NCBI GenBank assembly: GCA_009830035.1
Contig: SZZY01000005.1
Span: 1-64,000 of the forward strand
DNA length: 64,000 bases
Direction: 5' to 3'
DNA from: Pantoea sp. Eser
GTDB taxonomy: Bacteria; Pseudomonadota; Gammaproteobacteria; Enterobacterales; Enterobacteriaceae
Each line of letters starts with the position of its first letter. The stretch's first letter is position 1. The notes under the pieces were generated by a model, which saw only the letters and a list, made by a program, of their open reading frames with translations, made no database searches and was not told where the DNA came from. The position numbers and the translations under genes were made by a program. Below are positions 52,767-64,000 of this stretch, in pieces.

Positions 52767-53092
52767 ACGCTTCCAATTCCACCAGAGCAATCCCCGGCCC
52801 CAGATTGAGATGAACCGCCCCCGGAACCGTTGTTTGAGCTACCAACACATGCACCATATCCGGTTGTCATAACACCTAATAATGCTCCCCACAGCCCGCC
52901 TTTTATGCCGCCCAACGCACCTAATCCAATTGATGTTACACAACTATCTGTACCTGCATAAATATCATGACTTCCATTACTGCCAGCGCTGTTACTTCCA
53001 CGCTGGCTTTGACGAGCGCCAGCATAAGCAGGATCATAAGCACCGCTGGCCCCCGCAATGATATTTAAAAAAACGTCTCTGATAATTTCCAT
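52757..53092 (-). CDS. Putative class II microcin precursor
   Basis: 111 residues from ATG 53092, with GGAGAAGTAAAT in front. The first 15 residues, MEIIRDVFLNIIAGA, have the length and Gly-Ala end of leaders cut by the CvaB/MchF-type peptidase exporters (microcin E492 leader is also 15 residues ending GA). The predicted mature peptide of 96 residues has a Ser/Asn/Gly-rich front, a Gly-rich hydrophobic core (IGLGALGGIKGGLWGALLGV) and a Gly/Ser-rich tail. It has four Cys; the last two (DCSGGIGSVCN) recall the C-terminal disulfide loop of microcin V. No exporter or self-modification genes lie in the window. Not recognised as a known microcin; function inferred. Confidence 0.6.
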   Translation of the reverse strand: MEIIRDVFLNIIAGASGAYDPAYAGARQSQRGSNSAGSNGSHDIYAGTDSCVTSIGLGALGGIKGGLWGALLGVMTTGYGACVGSSNNGSGGGSSQSGAGDCSGGIGSVCN

Positions 53093-53854
53093 ATTTACTT
53101 CTCCTGTAATAATAATTCCGAACCAATCATCTCTTCGAAATTTCTATAACAACCCAATATAGAAAAAGCAAACAGCATACGCAGGCGAACAAGACTGGCT
53201 ATCTGATTGAAAAAAAACAAATAACATGGCATTGCGCTAAAATTTTTTTCTGAAACGTTGAATGACGGCTCAAATACTCTATTAATTAATCCAATAACCA
53301 GAAGCCGCTCACACTTTCAATGGAAAAATAACAGTCTCATTTAACAACCGGATGACGCAAATTTTATTTAAAGTTTTGCCTCGTCGTTAATATCTCTTAA
53401 CGTCTGGTGGAATTGTTCCACTTTCATCTCAACACTAATTATCGGCCGTTCCCGTTTCCAGGCCGCTTCTAAATGCTGAACCGGACTCAATAAAAATCAG
53501 CAATCTGATTATCCGGCGTACTACAGGCATTGATAATCTGCTCCAGAAAATCGGCATTTTTTTCACATGGATGGAGATAAAACTATACCGGCTTATGCGC
53601 CCAGATACCTTTGCCGGAACGGTCGCGGTAACCGGGAACGAACGCGCAACGCTGTAAACGCTCCCCGCAGCTCAGCATACTAGCTGTTTAACCTATTGCC
53701 GCTATCTAACTGCTGAGACTATGACCCGGTCTGCCGCTGTGCCTGGTATCGCTGATTTGTTCTCTGGTTAAACAGCACCTGTATTAGCGGATCGTTCTGT
53801 TGGTTCGGTTACAACTGCTGATTTTCCGTACAGTTTTGGGGAAAGACTTTAAAC
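53093..53854. other. Decayed region with possible DNA methyltransferase remnant
   Basis: No intact gene. Between about 53570 and 53370 the minus strand reads ADFLEQIINACSTPDNQIADFY, then (other frame) SPVQHLEAAWKRERPIISVE and QFHQTLRDINDEAK. This resembles the C-terminal end of N6/N4 DNA methyltransferases (LDFFAGSGTT ... R-I-VE pattern), but the key motif is destroyed, so it is only a suggestion. Near 53700-53830 the minus strand reads NDPLIQVLFNQRTNQRYQAQRQ, reminiscent of ShlB-type transporter N-termini. The region lies between the icd terminator and the microcin. Confidence 0.35.
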
Positions 53855-53855
53855 A

Positions 53856-53892
53856 AAAAAAAGCCAGCACAAAATTTGCTCTTGTGCTGGCT
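53856..53892 (-). terminator. Terminator of icd
   Basis: Arms AGCCAGCACAA and TTGTGCTGGCT with a nine-base loop, followed on the minus strand by TTTTTTT. It sits just past the icd stop. Confidence 0.9.
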
Positions 53893-53911
53893 GTATATTG
53901 CTTAAAACTGA

Positions 53912-55162
53912 TTACATGTTTTCGATGATCGCGTCACCAAACTCTGAACATTTCAGCAGCTTAGCGCCATCCATCAGGCGTTCGAAATCGTAAGTCACGG
54001 TTTTGTTAGCGATAGCGCCTTCAACACCTTTAACAATCAGGTCTGCCGCTTCGAACCATTCCATGTGACGCAGCATCATTTCTGCTGACAGGATGACTGA
54101 ACCTGGGTTCACTTTATCCTGACCGGCATACTTCGGTGCAGTACCGTGGGTCGCTTCGAACAGCGCACACTCATCACCAATGTTTGCGCCTGGTGCAATA
54201 CCGATACCGCCAACCTGCGCCGCCAGGGCGTCGGAGATGTAGTCACCGTTCAGGTTCATACAGGCGATAACTTCATATTCAGCCGGACGCAGCAGGATCT
54301 GCTGCAGGAACGCATCGGCAATCACATCTTTAACGATGATATCTTTACCGGTGTTCGGGTTTTTGAACTTCATCCACGGACCGCCGTCGATCAGTTCGCC
54401 GCCGAACTCTTCTTTCACTAACTGGTAACCCCAGTCTTTGAACGAGCCTTCGGTGAACTTCATGATGTTGCCTTTGTGGACCAAGGTCAGGGAATCACGA
54501 TCGTTGGTGATGGTGTATTCCACTGCCGCGCGTACCAGACGCTTGGTACCCTCTTCCGAGCACGGCTTAACGCCGATACCACACTGCTCAGGGAAGCGAA
54601 TTTTCTTCACGCCCATCTCTTCGCGCAGGAACTTGATCACTTTGTCCGCTTCGGCAGAACCCGCTTTCCACTCGATACCGGCATAGATATCTTCGGAGTT
54701 TTCACGGAAGATCACCATGTCGGTGTCTTCAGGACGTTTAACCGGGCTTGGTGTGCCTTTGTAGTAACGTACCGGGCGCAGGCAGACGTACAGGTCCAGC
54801 TCCTGACGCAGAGCAACGTTCAGTGAACGAATACCGCCGCCGACCGGGGTGGTCAGTGGGCCTTTGATGGCAACGCGATATTCTTTAATTAAGTCGAGGG
54901 CTTCCTGTGGCAGCCAGACGTCCTGGCCGTAAAGTTCCACGGATTTCTCACCGGTGTAAATCTCCATCCAGGAGATTTTGCGCTCGCCGTTGTAGGCTTT
55001 CTTCACCGCAGCGTCGACCACTTTCAGCATCACTGGTGAAACATCAACGCCGATACCGTCACCCTCAATGTAAGGAATGACCGGATTATTCGGGACAAAC
55101 AGTTTGCCTTGGTTCAGGGTGATTTTTTGACCTTCCACCGGAACAACTACTTTGCTTTCCAT
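53912..55162 (-). CDS. icd: NADP-dependent isocitrate dehydrogenase
   Basis: Icd oxidises isocitrate to 2-oxoglutarate in the TCA cycle. It has 416 residues, as in E. coli. Key parts are [13 protein letters not shown], the phosphorylation/substrate loop [13 protein letters not shown] (regulatory Ser in RSLN), [14 protein letters not shown], and the metal-binding [17 protein letters not shown]. Start ATG follows GGAGAGGTTA. The 3' end of icd is a known integration site of e14 and phage 21; here accessory DNA lies right beyond it. Intact. Confidence 0.97.
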   Translation of the reverse strand: MESKVVVPVEGQKITLNQGKLFVPNNPVIPYIEGDGIGVDVSPVMLKVVDAAVKKAYNGERKISWMEIYTGEKSVELYGQDVWLPQEALDLIKEYRVAIKGPLTTPVGGGIRSLNVALRQELDLYVCLRPVRYYKGTPSPVKRPEDTDMVIFRENSEDIYAGIEWKAGSAEADKVIKFLREEMGVKKIRFPEQCGIGVKPCSEEGTKRLVRAAVEYTITNDRDSLTLVHKGNIMKFTEGSFKDWGYQLVKEEFGGELIDGGPWMKFKNPNTGKDIIVKDVIADAFLQQILLRPAEYEVIACMNLNGDYISDALAAQVGGIGIAPGANIGDECALFEATHGTAPKYAGQDKVNPGSVILSAEMMLRHMEWFEAADLIVKGVEGAIANKTVTYDFERLMDGAKLLKCSEFGDAIIENM

Positions 55163-55347
55163 TAACCTCTCCTAGGCGATTTTGTTAATGATTTGTAATA
55201 TGCGGGTCAATACTACTTGAATATTTCCGTCACGCCAATCACCGCAATTTCGCGTTATAATGCGCCCATTGTTTCTGACTGCAAAGTCCATGCGAAAAAC
55301 TTCTCAACTAATTCAATAGGATAAACGATTCAGCCGCCCGATGCGTG

Positions 55348-55895
55348 ATGCGCGACGTGCTCCTGAGCGTAGTGCCGCGCCGCGTGGTGCTGTTTAACAA
55401 ACCCTTCGATGTTTTGCCACAGTTCACCGATGAAGCGGGCCGTCGTACCCTGAAAGATTTCATCAGCGTGGCCGGGGTTTATGCTACGGGCCGCCTCGAT
55501 CGCGACAGCGAAGGATTGGTGCTGACCAACGATGGTGCCTTACAGGCCGCGCTGACCCAGCCTGGCAAACGCACCGGCAAGATCTACTATGTTCAGGTCG
55601 AGGGCGAGCCGCAGGAGACCGACCTGCAACCCTTACGGGATGGGGTTAATCTGAAAGATGGCCCAACCCTGCCGGCGCAGGTCGAGAAAGTCGCTGAACC
55701 GGCATGGCTGTGGCCGCGCCAGCCGCCGATTCGCGAGCGTAAAATATCCCGACGCAGTGGCTGAAAATGACGCTGTATGAGGGCCGCAACCGCCAGCTGC
55801 GCCGGATGACGGCCCATATCGGTTTTCCCACTCTGCGGCTGATCCGTTATGCGATGGGCGGCTATACGCTCGATAATCTGGCACCCGGCGCGTAG
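55348..55895 (+). pseudogene. rluE: 23S rRNA pseudouridine 2457 synthase RluE, broken
   Basis: RluE makes Psi2457 in 23S rRNA. From about residue 12 the sequence is RluE-like: [25 protein letters not shown], the catalytic [16 protein letters not shown] (Asp in RLDRD), and [17 protein letters not shown] missing A in the run CGTAAAATATCC near 55743 ends this frame; the continuation [40 protein letters not shown] is in another. It ends at LAPGA with a TAG where Trp (LAxGEWR in E. coli) is expected. The basic N-terminal tail seen in E. coli is absent from the open frame. Divergent from icd as in E. coli. Confidence 0.88.
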
Positions 55896-55967
55896 CGCGA
55901 TTCAGGCGGCAGTCTGGCCTGACAGTGCGATTTTTTATAACGTCAGTTTAACAATTACGGAGGAACG

Positions 55968-56510
55968 ATGTTTAAACCTCATGTCACGGTCGCCTGTTTA
56001 GTGCAGGCGGAAGGTGAGCTGCTGGTGGTGGAAGAGACCATTAAGGGACAGCCCACCTGGAATCAGCCTGCCGGTCACCTTGAAGCGGATGAAACGCTGC
56101 AGCAAGCCGCACAACGTGAATTATATGAAGAGACCGGTATTGCGGCAAAAATGGACTATTTCATCACCGTTCACCAGTGGATAGCGCCTGACAATACGCC
56201 TTTTGTGCGTTTTCTGTTTGGGCTCGATCTGGCCAAAAAGCAGCCAACCCAGCCGCAGGATAGCGACATCGACTGCTGCTGGTGGTTGCCGCCAGCGCAG
56301 ATTCTCACCGCGTCTAACCTGCGTTCACCGCTGGTGGCGGAAAGCGTGCGTCTCTGGCAACAGGGTGCGCGCTATCCGTTACATCTGGTCAGCGCGTTCC
56401 GCTGGCCGTTTCATGAGGGTGCGCGCCCGTCTTCCGCATGGTACAATGCGCCGCCCGTTTTTTATCGTTATGCGAGCGTGTCATGTCTGACAACAGCCAG
56501 AAAAAAGTGA
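55968..56510 (+). CDS. nudJ: Nudix phosphatase NudJ, C-terminally extended
   Basis: NudJ hydrolyses hydroxymethylpyrimidine pyrophosphate and other nucleotides. The Nudix box [23 protein letters not shown] fits GX5EX7REUXEEXGU exactly. GGAGGAACG precedes the ATG. E. coli NudJ has 153 residues and ends WPFTKGVI. Here WPFHEGAR is followed by some thirty extra residues ([19 protein letters not shown]...) that run through the mnmA promoter and 28 bases into mnmA. Stop-codon loss or a frameshift is likely. The catalytic domain is unaffected. Confidence 0.9.
   Translation: MFKPHVTVACLVQAEGELLVVEETIKGQPTWNQPAGHLEADETLQQAAQRELYEETGIAAKMDYFITVHQWIAPDNTPFVRFLFGLDLAKKQPTQPQDSDIDCCWWLPPAQILTASNLRSPLVAESVRLWQQGARYPLHLVSAFRWPFHEGARPSSAWYNAPPVFYRYASVSCLTTARKK
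56442..56447 (+). promoter_or_regulatory. Probable -10 element of mnmA
   Basis: TACAAT in ATGGTACAATGCGCCGC, 36 bases before the mnmA ATG, is close to the consensus -10 (TATAAT). No clear -35 is seen. The element lies inside the extended nudJ frame. Confidence 0.5.
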
Positions 56511-57601
56511 TCGTTGGTATGTCCGGCGGCGTCGACTCTTCCGTTTCCGCCTGGTTACTGCAACAGCAGGGCTACCAGGTCGAAGGCCTGTTCATGAAGA
56601 ACTGGGAGGAGGACGATGGCGAGGAATATTGTACTGCCGCGGACGATCTGGCGGATGCGCAAGCGGTGTGCGACAAACTGGGTATTAAGCTGCACAAGGT
56701 CAACTTTGCCGCTGAATACTGGGATAACGTCTTTGAGCATTTCCTCGAAGAGTATAAAGCGGGTCGTACGCCGAACCCCGATATCCTGTGCAATAAAGAG
56801 ATCAAATTTAAAGCGTTCCTCGAGTTCGCGGCTGAAGATCTTGGCGCGGATTTCATTGCCACCGGCCACTACGTGCGTCGTCAGAACCAGGACGTTGAGG
56901 GCCAGAGCCAGCTGCTGCGCGGCCTGGATGGCAACAAAGATCAGAGTTACTTCCTCTATACCCTGAGCCACCAGAAGATTGCTCAGAGCCTGTTCCCGGT
57001 CGGCGAGCTGGAAAAGCCCGAAGTGCGTCGCATCGCTGAACAGCTGGGTTTGATTACCGCCAAAAAGAAAGACTCTACCGGCATCTGCTTTATCGGTGAG
57101 CGCAAATTCCGTGACTTCCTGGCGCGTTATCTGCCAGCTCAGCCCGGTGAAATTGAGACCGTAGACGGCCAGATCGTCGGCGAACATCAGGGGCTGATGT
57201 ACCATACGCTGGGCCAGCGCAAAGGTCTGGGTATCGGCGGCCTGAAAGAGAGTAAAGATGATCCCTGGTATGTGGTCGACAAAGATGTGGCGCGTAATCG
57301 CCTGATTGTCGCACAGGGCGGCGATCATCCGCGTCTGATGTCGGTCGGCCTGATCTCACAGCAGCTGCACTGGGTCGATCGTCAGCCGATCGCGACCCCG
57401 CTGCGCTGTACGGTCAAAACCCGCTATCGCCAGACCGATATTCCGTGTGAGATCATTCCGCATGGCGAAGACCGGATTGAAGTCCGTTTTGATGAACCTG
57501 TCGCGGTGGTCACGCCTGGACAATCTGCGGTGTTCTATCTTGGCGAAGTCTGCCTGGGTGGCGGTATTATCGAAGAGCGTCTGCCGTTAGTCGCAAAATA
57601 A
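56483..57601 (+). CDS. mnmA: tRNA 2-thiouridine(34) synthase MnmA
   Basis: MnmA thiolates U34 of tRNA-Lys, -Glu and -Gln. ATG 56483 gives [26 protein letters not shown], with the PP-loop SGGVDSS at the start. Catalytic Cys residues appear in [12 protein letters not shown] and [19 protein letters not shown] and [10 protein letters not shown] are also typical. The length is 372 residues (368 in E. coli). The order nudJ-mnmA-hflD-purB matches E. coli. Intact. Confidence 0.97.
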   Translation: MSDNSQKKVIVGMSGGVDSSVSAWLLQQQGYQVEGLFMKNWEEDDGEEYCTAADDLADAQAVCDKLGIKLHKVNFAAEYWDNVFEHFLEEYKAGRTPNPDILCNKEIKFKAFLEFAAEDLGADFIATGHYVRRQNQDVEGQSQLLRGLDGNKDQSYFLYTLSHQKIAQSLFPVGELEKPEVRRIAEQLGLITAKKKDSTGICFIGERKFRDFLARYLPAQPGEIETVDGQIVGEHQGLMYHTLGQRKGLGIGGLKESKDDPWYVVDKDVARNRLIVAQGGDHPRLMSVGLISQQLHWVDRQPIATPLRCTVKTRYRQTDIPCEIIPHGEDRIEVRFDEPVAVVTPGQSAVFYLGEVCLGGGIIEERLPLVAK

Positions 57602-57644
57602 GCCGCCTTAACCCGGCGTACATGACGCGTAAACAGGAGTAACC

Positions 57645-59701
<2,057 letters not shown>

Positions 59702-59806
59702 TCCCCTCCGCAGACCGGTTCAGGCCGGTCTGCGTTAACATCCTGTTTAGTTCATTTCGCGTATACTTTCTGCAACTATGACTCATTCAGATAGTAAGGA
59801 ATTCCC

Positions 59807-60475
59807 ATGCGTGTTCTGGTTGTGGAAGACAATGCCCTGCTGCGCCATCATCTCGCCGTGCAGTTACGTGATATGGGCCATCAGGTTGATGCCGCCGAAG
59901 ACGCTAAAGAAGCCGACTATTTTCTTCGCGAGCACCTGCCGGACATCGCGCTGGTCGATTTAGGCCTGCCGGATGAAGATGGCATGTCACTGATCCGCCG
60001 CTGGCGCAGCGATGCCGTACGTCAGCCGATTCTGGTACTGACCGCCCGTGAAGGCTGGCAGGCAAAAGTGGAGGCGCTGGAAGCCGGTGCTGATGATTAC
60101 GTAACCAAGCCGTTTCATATTGAAGAGGTGGCTGCACGGCTGCAGGCGCTGATGCGGCGCAATAGCGGTCACGCATCGCAGATTATCGATATGCCACCGT
60201 TTCAGGTTGACTTGTCCCGTCGTGAACTGACGGTGAATGAGCAGCCGGTGAAGCTGACCGCCTTTGAATATACCATCGTCGAAACCCTGATTCGCAACGC
60301 CGGTAAAGTGGTGAGCAAGGATTCGCTGATGCTGCAACTTTATCCCGACGCAGAACTGCGTGAAAGCCACACCATCGACGTGCTGATGGGACGTCTGCGC
60401 AAAAAGATTCAGGCGTTGCATCCCGCCGACGTCATCGCCACCGTGCGTGGCCAGGGTTACCGCTTTGATCTCTGA
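59807..60475 (+). CDS. phoP: Response regulator PhoP
   Basis: PhoP is the OmpR-type regulator of Mg2+ limitation, acid and antimicrobial-peptide responses. The receiver domain has the acidic pocket VVEDNALL, the phospho-Asp in [12 protein letters not shown], conserved Thr in VLTARE and Lys in YVTKPFH. The C-terminal winged helix is normal ([24 protein letters not shown]). 222 residues (223 in E. coli). TAAGGAATTCCC is the ribosome site. A TGTTTA half-site at 59744 may belong to a PhoP autoregulation box, but the second half is weak. Intact. Confidence 0.97.
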   Translation: MRVLVVEDNALLRHHLAVQLRDMGHQVDAAEDAKEADYFLREHLPDIALVDLGLPDEDGMSLIRRWRSDAVRQPILVLTAREGWQAKVEALEAGADDYVTKPFHIEEVAARLQALMRRNSGHASQIIDMPPFQVDLSRRELTVNEQPVKLTAFEYTIVETLIRNAGKVVSKDSLMLQLYPDAELRESHTIDVLMGRLRKKIQALHPADVIATVRGQGYRFDL

Positions 60476-60477
60476 CT

Positions 60478-61938
60478 ATGTCCTGGTTTAGTCGTTATCG
60501 CCCGATTTCGCTGCGCGCCCGTTTTCTGCTGGCTTCCGCAGCAATTGTCCTGTTCCTCTCGCTCTCCTATGGCATGGTCGCGGTTATTGGCTATGTGGTG
60601 AGTTTCGATAAAAACACCTATCGGGTGATGCGGGGCGAAAGCAATCTGTTCTTTACACTGGCGCAGTGGCATGACAATCAGCTCACCATTGCCCAGCCGG
60701 AACGCATGACGCTTAACTTCCCGACGCTGGTGTTCATTTACGACGAGCACGGCAAGCTGCTATGGCAGCAACGCGACGAGCCGGAGATCCGCAAGAAAAT
60801 TCACCGCCACTGGCTGATCAAGCCGGATTTCTACGAGATTGATACCAGCAACGGCACCAGCCTGGCGGCGATGGGGGACAACCTCAGCGCGAAACGGCGA
60901 CTGCATGCCTGGGATACCGACAGTGACGATACCTTCACCCACTCCGTTGCGGTTAACCGCTATGACGCCACCACCAATCTGCCGGCGCTGACCATTGTGA
61001 TGGTCGACTCGATCCCGCAGGAGCTGCAGCATTCGGATGTGGTGTGGTCATGGTTCAGATATGTGCTGACGGCTAACCTGATTCTGATCGTACCGCTGCT
61101 GTGGCTGGCGGCGCACTGGAGCCTGCGTCCGATTGGCACACTGACTCAGCAGGTGCGGGAGCTGGAGACCAGCCAGCGTGAAAAGCTGGATGATAATCCG
61201 CCGCAGGAGCTGCGCAGCCTGGTGCGCAACCTCAATCTGCTGCTGACGAACGAACGGCAGCGTTATACCCGTTATCGCACCACCATGTCGGACCTGACGC
61301 ACAGCCTGAAAACCCCGCTGGCGGTGCTGCAAAGTACCCTGCGGTCGCTGCGCAGCGGCAAAGAGTTGACGGTAGAAGAGGCAGAACCGGTGATGCTGGA
61401 GCAGATCAGCCGCATCTCGCAGCAGGTCGGTTATTACCTGCATCGCGCCAGTATGCAGGCCGATCACAATCCGCTGCAGCGTGACCTGCATTCGGTCTCT
61501 GGCTTGCTCGACAGCCTCTGTTCGGCGCTGAACAAGGTTTATCAGCGTAAAGGGGTGGCAATCACCCTCGATATCTCTCCGGAACTCACTTTCGTCGGCG
61601 ATCAGAACGATTTTATGGAAGTGATGGGTAACGTGCTGGATAACGCCTGTAAATATTGCCTCGAGTTTATCGAAGTCAGTGCCTATCAGAGTGAAAAAGC
61701 GCTACATCTCTACGTAGACGATGATGGTCCCGGTATTCCGGAGAGCAAGCGCGATCTGGTGTTTGTGCGCGGTCAGCGCGCCGATACCCTGCGTCCCGGT
61801 CAGGGACTGGGGCTGGCGGTGGTGCTGGATATACTTGAGCAATATGCAGGTAAGGTTATCGCTTCAGACAGCGCGCTGGGCGGCACCCGGATGGAAGTGG
61901 TGTTTCAGCGCCAGGAAGTCGAACATCGCCACGAGTAG
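60478..61938 (+). CDS. phoQ: Sensor histidine kinase PhoQ
   Basis: PhoQ senses low Mg2+, acid and cationic peptides, then phosphorylates PhoP. There are two membrane helices ([40 protein letters not shown]) around a periplasmic PAS-type sensor with acidic patch (DTDSDDTF). HAMP and the DHp box [17 protein letters not shown] with phospho-His follow. The ATPase has the N box [14 protein letters not shown] and G boxes DDDGPGIP and GQGLGLAVV. 486 residues, the same as E. coli. It starts two bases after the phoP stop. Intact. Confidence 0.97.
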   Translation: MSWFSRYRPISLRARFLLASAAIVLFLSLSYGMVAVIGYVVSFDKNTYRVMRGESNLFFTLAQWHDNQLTIAQPERMTLNFPTLVFIYDEHGKLLWQQRDEPEIRKKIHRHWLIKPDFYEIDTSNGTSLAAMGDNLSAKRRLHAWDTDSDDTFTHSVAVNRYDATTNLPALTIVMVDSIPQELQHSDVVWSWFRYVLTANLILIVPLLWLAAHWSLRPIGTLTQQVRELETSQREKLDDNPPQELRSLVRNLNLLLTNERQRYTRYRTTMSDLTHSLKTPLAVLQSTLRSLRSGKELTVEEAEPVMLEQISRISQQVGYYLHRASMQADHNPLQRDLHSVSGLLDSLCSALNKVYQRKGVAITLDISPELTFVGDQNDFMEVMGNVLDNACKYCLEFIEVSAYQSEKALHLYVDDDGPGIPESKRDLVFVRGQRADTLRPGQGLGLAVVLDILEQYAGKVIASDSALGGTRMEVVFQRQEVEHRHE

Positions 61939-61995
61939 AAAACCCTCCGGGCTTTTATACTTGCTGGCATTTACAGCCCTAAGCGGAACCCTTGT

Positions 61996-63024
61996 ATGGA
62001 CTATCAGCTCGATCTCAACTGGCCCGATTTTATTCAACGCTACTGGCAAAAACGCCCGGTGGTACTGAAGCGTGGCTTCAAAAACTTTGTCGATCCCCAT
62101 TTCTCCCGATGAACATCTGGGTGAGAATAACTGGTCGCTGCTGGTGCAGGCGGTTAATAACTGGCATGAGCCTTCTGCCGCCCTGATGCGCCCTTTTCGC
62201 TTTTTGCCTGACTGGCGTATCGATGACCTAATGGTGCCGTTCGCGGTGCCGGGAGGCGGTGTCGGCCCGCATTTCGATCAGTATGACGTGTTCATTATTC
62301 AGGGCAGTGGCCGTCGCCGCTGGCGCGTCGGTGAAAAAAAGTGCCGATGAAACAGCACTGCCCTCATCCGGATCTGCTGCAGGTGGAACCGTTCGACGCC
62401 ATTATTGATGAAGAGATGGAGCCGGGCGATATCCTCTACATTCCGCCTAGATTCCCGCACGAAGGCTATTTGCTGGAAAATGCGCTGAACTATTCGGTAG
62501 GTTTCTGTACGCCAAGCGGACGTGAACTGATCAGCGGCTTTGCCGATTACGCGCTGGCGAACGAGCTGGGCAGCCTGCGCTTTAGCGATCCCGACGTGCC
62601 GTCGCGCGAGTGCCCTTCACAGATCCTGCCGCAGGAGATTGAGGGCGTCCGTCAGGTGATGCTGGACGTGATCAACCAGCCGGAACACTTTGCTCAGTGG
62701 TTTGGCGAGTTTATTTCCCAGTCCCGTCATGAGCTGGATGTCGCGCCGCCAGAGCCGCCTTGTCAGCCTGATGAGATCTATGACGCCCTGCAGCAGGGTG
62801 ATGCACTGAGCCGGTTAGGTGGCCTGCGCGTGCTGACGATCGGCGATGCCGTCTACGTCAACGGTGAGCGGGTTGAATGTTCGCATCCTGGAGTGATGGC
62901 AGTGCTGGCGCACCATTATCGCATCACGCTGGAAGATCTCGGGGATGCGCTGGACGATCCGGCAGTGCTGGCACAGATTGCCGGTCTGGTGAATGCCGGA
63001 TACTGGTATTTTGGCGAAGAATAA
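61996..63024 (+). pseudogene. roxA: Ribosomal oxygenase RoxA (YcfD), broken
   Basis: RoxA hydroxylates an arginine of ribosomal protein L16 (2-oxoglutarate/Fe(II) JmjC-type). The start MDYQLDLNWPDFIQRYWQKRP is intact. An extra C at GATCCCC (near 62096) shifts after NFVDP; sense continues ISPDEHLGENNWSLLVQAVNNW. About 35 residues between PDE and HLGE that are present in E. coli have been deleted. The Fe ligands HFD (PHFDQYDVF) remain. A seven-A run near 62335 shifts again; the rest reads PMKQHCPHPDLLQVEPFDAIIDEE ... NAGYWYFGEE. Three lesions; not functional. Confidence 0.9.
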
Positions 63025-63136
63025 CTGACCCTGAGGTCCAACGCGCCAGCTGCCAGCCCTTATTCAGCTAATCTCCTCAACAGGCTCTCTGCCGCTAACG
63101 GCAGAGAGCCTGCTTCACTAAGACGCCGTTCGCAAC

Positions 63137-64000
63137 TTAGCCTTTCTTCTGCGCCGCCAGTTCTGACAACCGCACAATCACCTCCACTGACTTCGCCATG
63201 ATATTTAGCGAGGCAAATTCATGTTTGCCGTGATAGTTATAGCCACCGGTGAACAGGTTCGGACACGGCAAGCCTTTCCATGACAGCGCTGAACCGTCGG
63301 TACCGCCGCGAATCAGTTTGACACCGACTCAATAGCACAGCCACGCATCGCCTGCAGCGCTAACTCAATGATATGCGGGAAAGGTTCCACCTTTTCACGC
63401 ATGTTATGATAGCTATTGGTGATCTCTACGGTGATGGAACAATCTTTATGCAGGGTTTTGGTCATCTCCGTCGCAATCTGCTGCAACGTCTGTTTGCGCT
63501 GCTCAAAACTGTCGGTATCAAAGTCGCGAATGATGTAGTGCAGCTCAGCGTGTTCAACCGTGCCTTTCATCTGGTGCAGATGATAGAAGCCCTCATAGCC
63601 TTCAGTGTACTGCGGATTTTCATTGGCGGGCACGGCGGCATGGAACTGATTGGCTAGATCCAGCGCGTTGACCATCACCCCTTTGGCTGAGCCAAGATGC
63701 ACGTTGTTGCCCACGATTTTGACCGTGGCGGAGGCGGCGTTAAAGTTTTCATACTCAAACTCACCCAGATCGCTGCCGTCAACGGTGTAGGCCCAGTCAG
63801 CGGCAAAGCCTTCAACATAAAAATGCGAGGTGCCGCGACCGATCTCTTAGTCGGGCGTGAAGGCGACCCGGATGGCGCCATGCGGAATATCGCTCTCCGC
63901 CAGCCGGGCCATCGCCGTCATAATTTCGGCAATGCCTGCCTTGTCGTCCGAACCCAGCAGGGTTTTGCCATCGTTGGTAATCAGCGTGTGGCCAATCAGC
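63137..64000 (-). pseudogene. pepT: Peptidase T, broken, cut by window end
   Basis: PepT is an M20 zinc tripeptidase. The part in the window covers residues from the catalytic domain ([24 protein letters not shown]) to the end ([22 protein letters not shown]). In [15 protein letters not shown] the codon for the first Glu of the DEE/DEEIG motif (zinc/base Glu) reads TAA (63849-63847). After RGCAIES a frameshift near 63327 is needed to join [33 protein letters not shown]. The dimerisation domain ([26 protein letters not shown]) is intact. The gene continues beyond the window. Next to roxA as in E. coli. Confidence 0.88.

Overview
The window is a chromosomal segment of an enterobacterium, most likely an Erwiniaceae member (Pantoea/Erwinia relatives). 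Three blocks keep the gene order known from Escherichia coli: chaC-chaB-chaA next to kdsA-sirB1-sirB2-prmC-prfA-hemA / lolB-ispE-prs ... ychH / pth-ychF (1.4-15.8 kb); ycdY-ycdX-ghrA and treA-ymgE-ycgR ... emtA / ldcA (24.7-43.6 kb); and icd / rluE-nudJ-mnmA-hflD-purB-phoP-phoQ-roxA / pepT (53.9-64 kb). The affiliation is inferred from protein similarity and synteny remembered for these families; no search could be run.

The main property of the window is gene decay. About thirty genes are broken by single-base frameshifts (several in homopolymers), nonsense codons, small in-frame deletions, or larger deletions that fuse neighbouring genes. The central machinery (prfA, prmC, hemA, lolB, prs, pth, ychF, icd, mnmA, hflD, purB, phoPQ, kdsA) is intact. 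Damage falls on accessory and fine-tuning genes: type VI secretion, a TonB receptor, c-di-GMP proteins, a sugar pathway, emtA, rluE, roxA and pepT. This pattern fits recent relaxation of selection, as in a host-restricted lineage. Some homopolymer indels could instead be sequencing errors, but in-frame stops and multi-codon deletions are harder to explain that way.

Layout. 0-1.4 kb: remains of a T6SS-type Ser/Thr kinase and an unknown gene. 1.4-15.8 kb: conserved housekeeping block, with a dead GGDEF gene between prs and ychH. 15.8-17.6 kb: AT-rich island with a DUF4062 fragment, an unknown frameshifted gene and an integrase C-terminus. 17.7-20 kb: T6SS remnant with an intact VasL-like protein and a TssG::TssE deletion fusion. 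20-24.8 kb: truncated aldehyde dehydrogenase, methyltransferase and amidotransferase, then an EamA transporter and a CaiB-type CoA-transferase. 24.7-33.6 kb: ycdY, ycdX, ghrA, treA, a Fur-box-preceded dead siderophore receptor, a shortened ymgE, dead ycgR and an MscS-like channel. 33.6-41.8 kb: a sugar uptake and catabolism cluster (SorC regulator, substrate-binding protein, DUF2291 lipoprotein, ABC ATPase and permease, split transketolase, FGGY kinase, FucI-like isomerase), mostly inactivated; its gene content resembles D-apiose pathways. 41.8-48.4 kb: emtA/ldcA and small envelope or stress genes. 48.4-53.9 kb: accessory region with two GT9 glycosyltransferases (one dead) and a two-gene unit that looks like an undescribed class II microcin with its immunity protein. 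53.9-64 kb: conserved icd-to-pepT block, with rluE, roxA and pepT broken.

The best candidate for a new system is the microcin/immunity pair at 52.5-53.1 kb (minus strand). It has a 15-residue leader ending Gly-Ala, a Gly-rich hydrophobic core, four cysteines with a pair at the C-terminus, a stop/start overlap with a small membrane protein gene, and a shared terminator.
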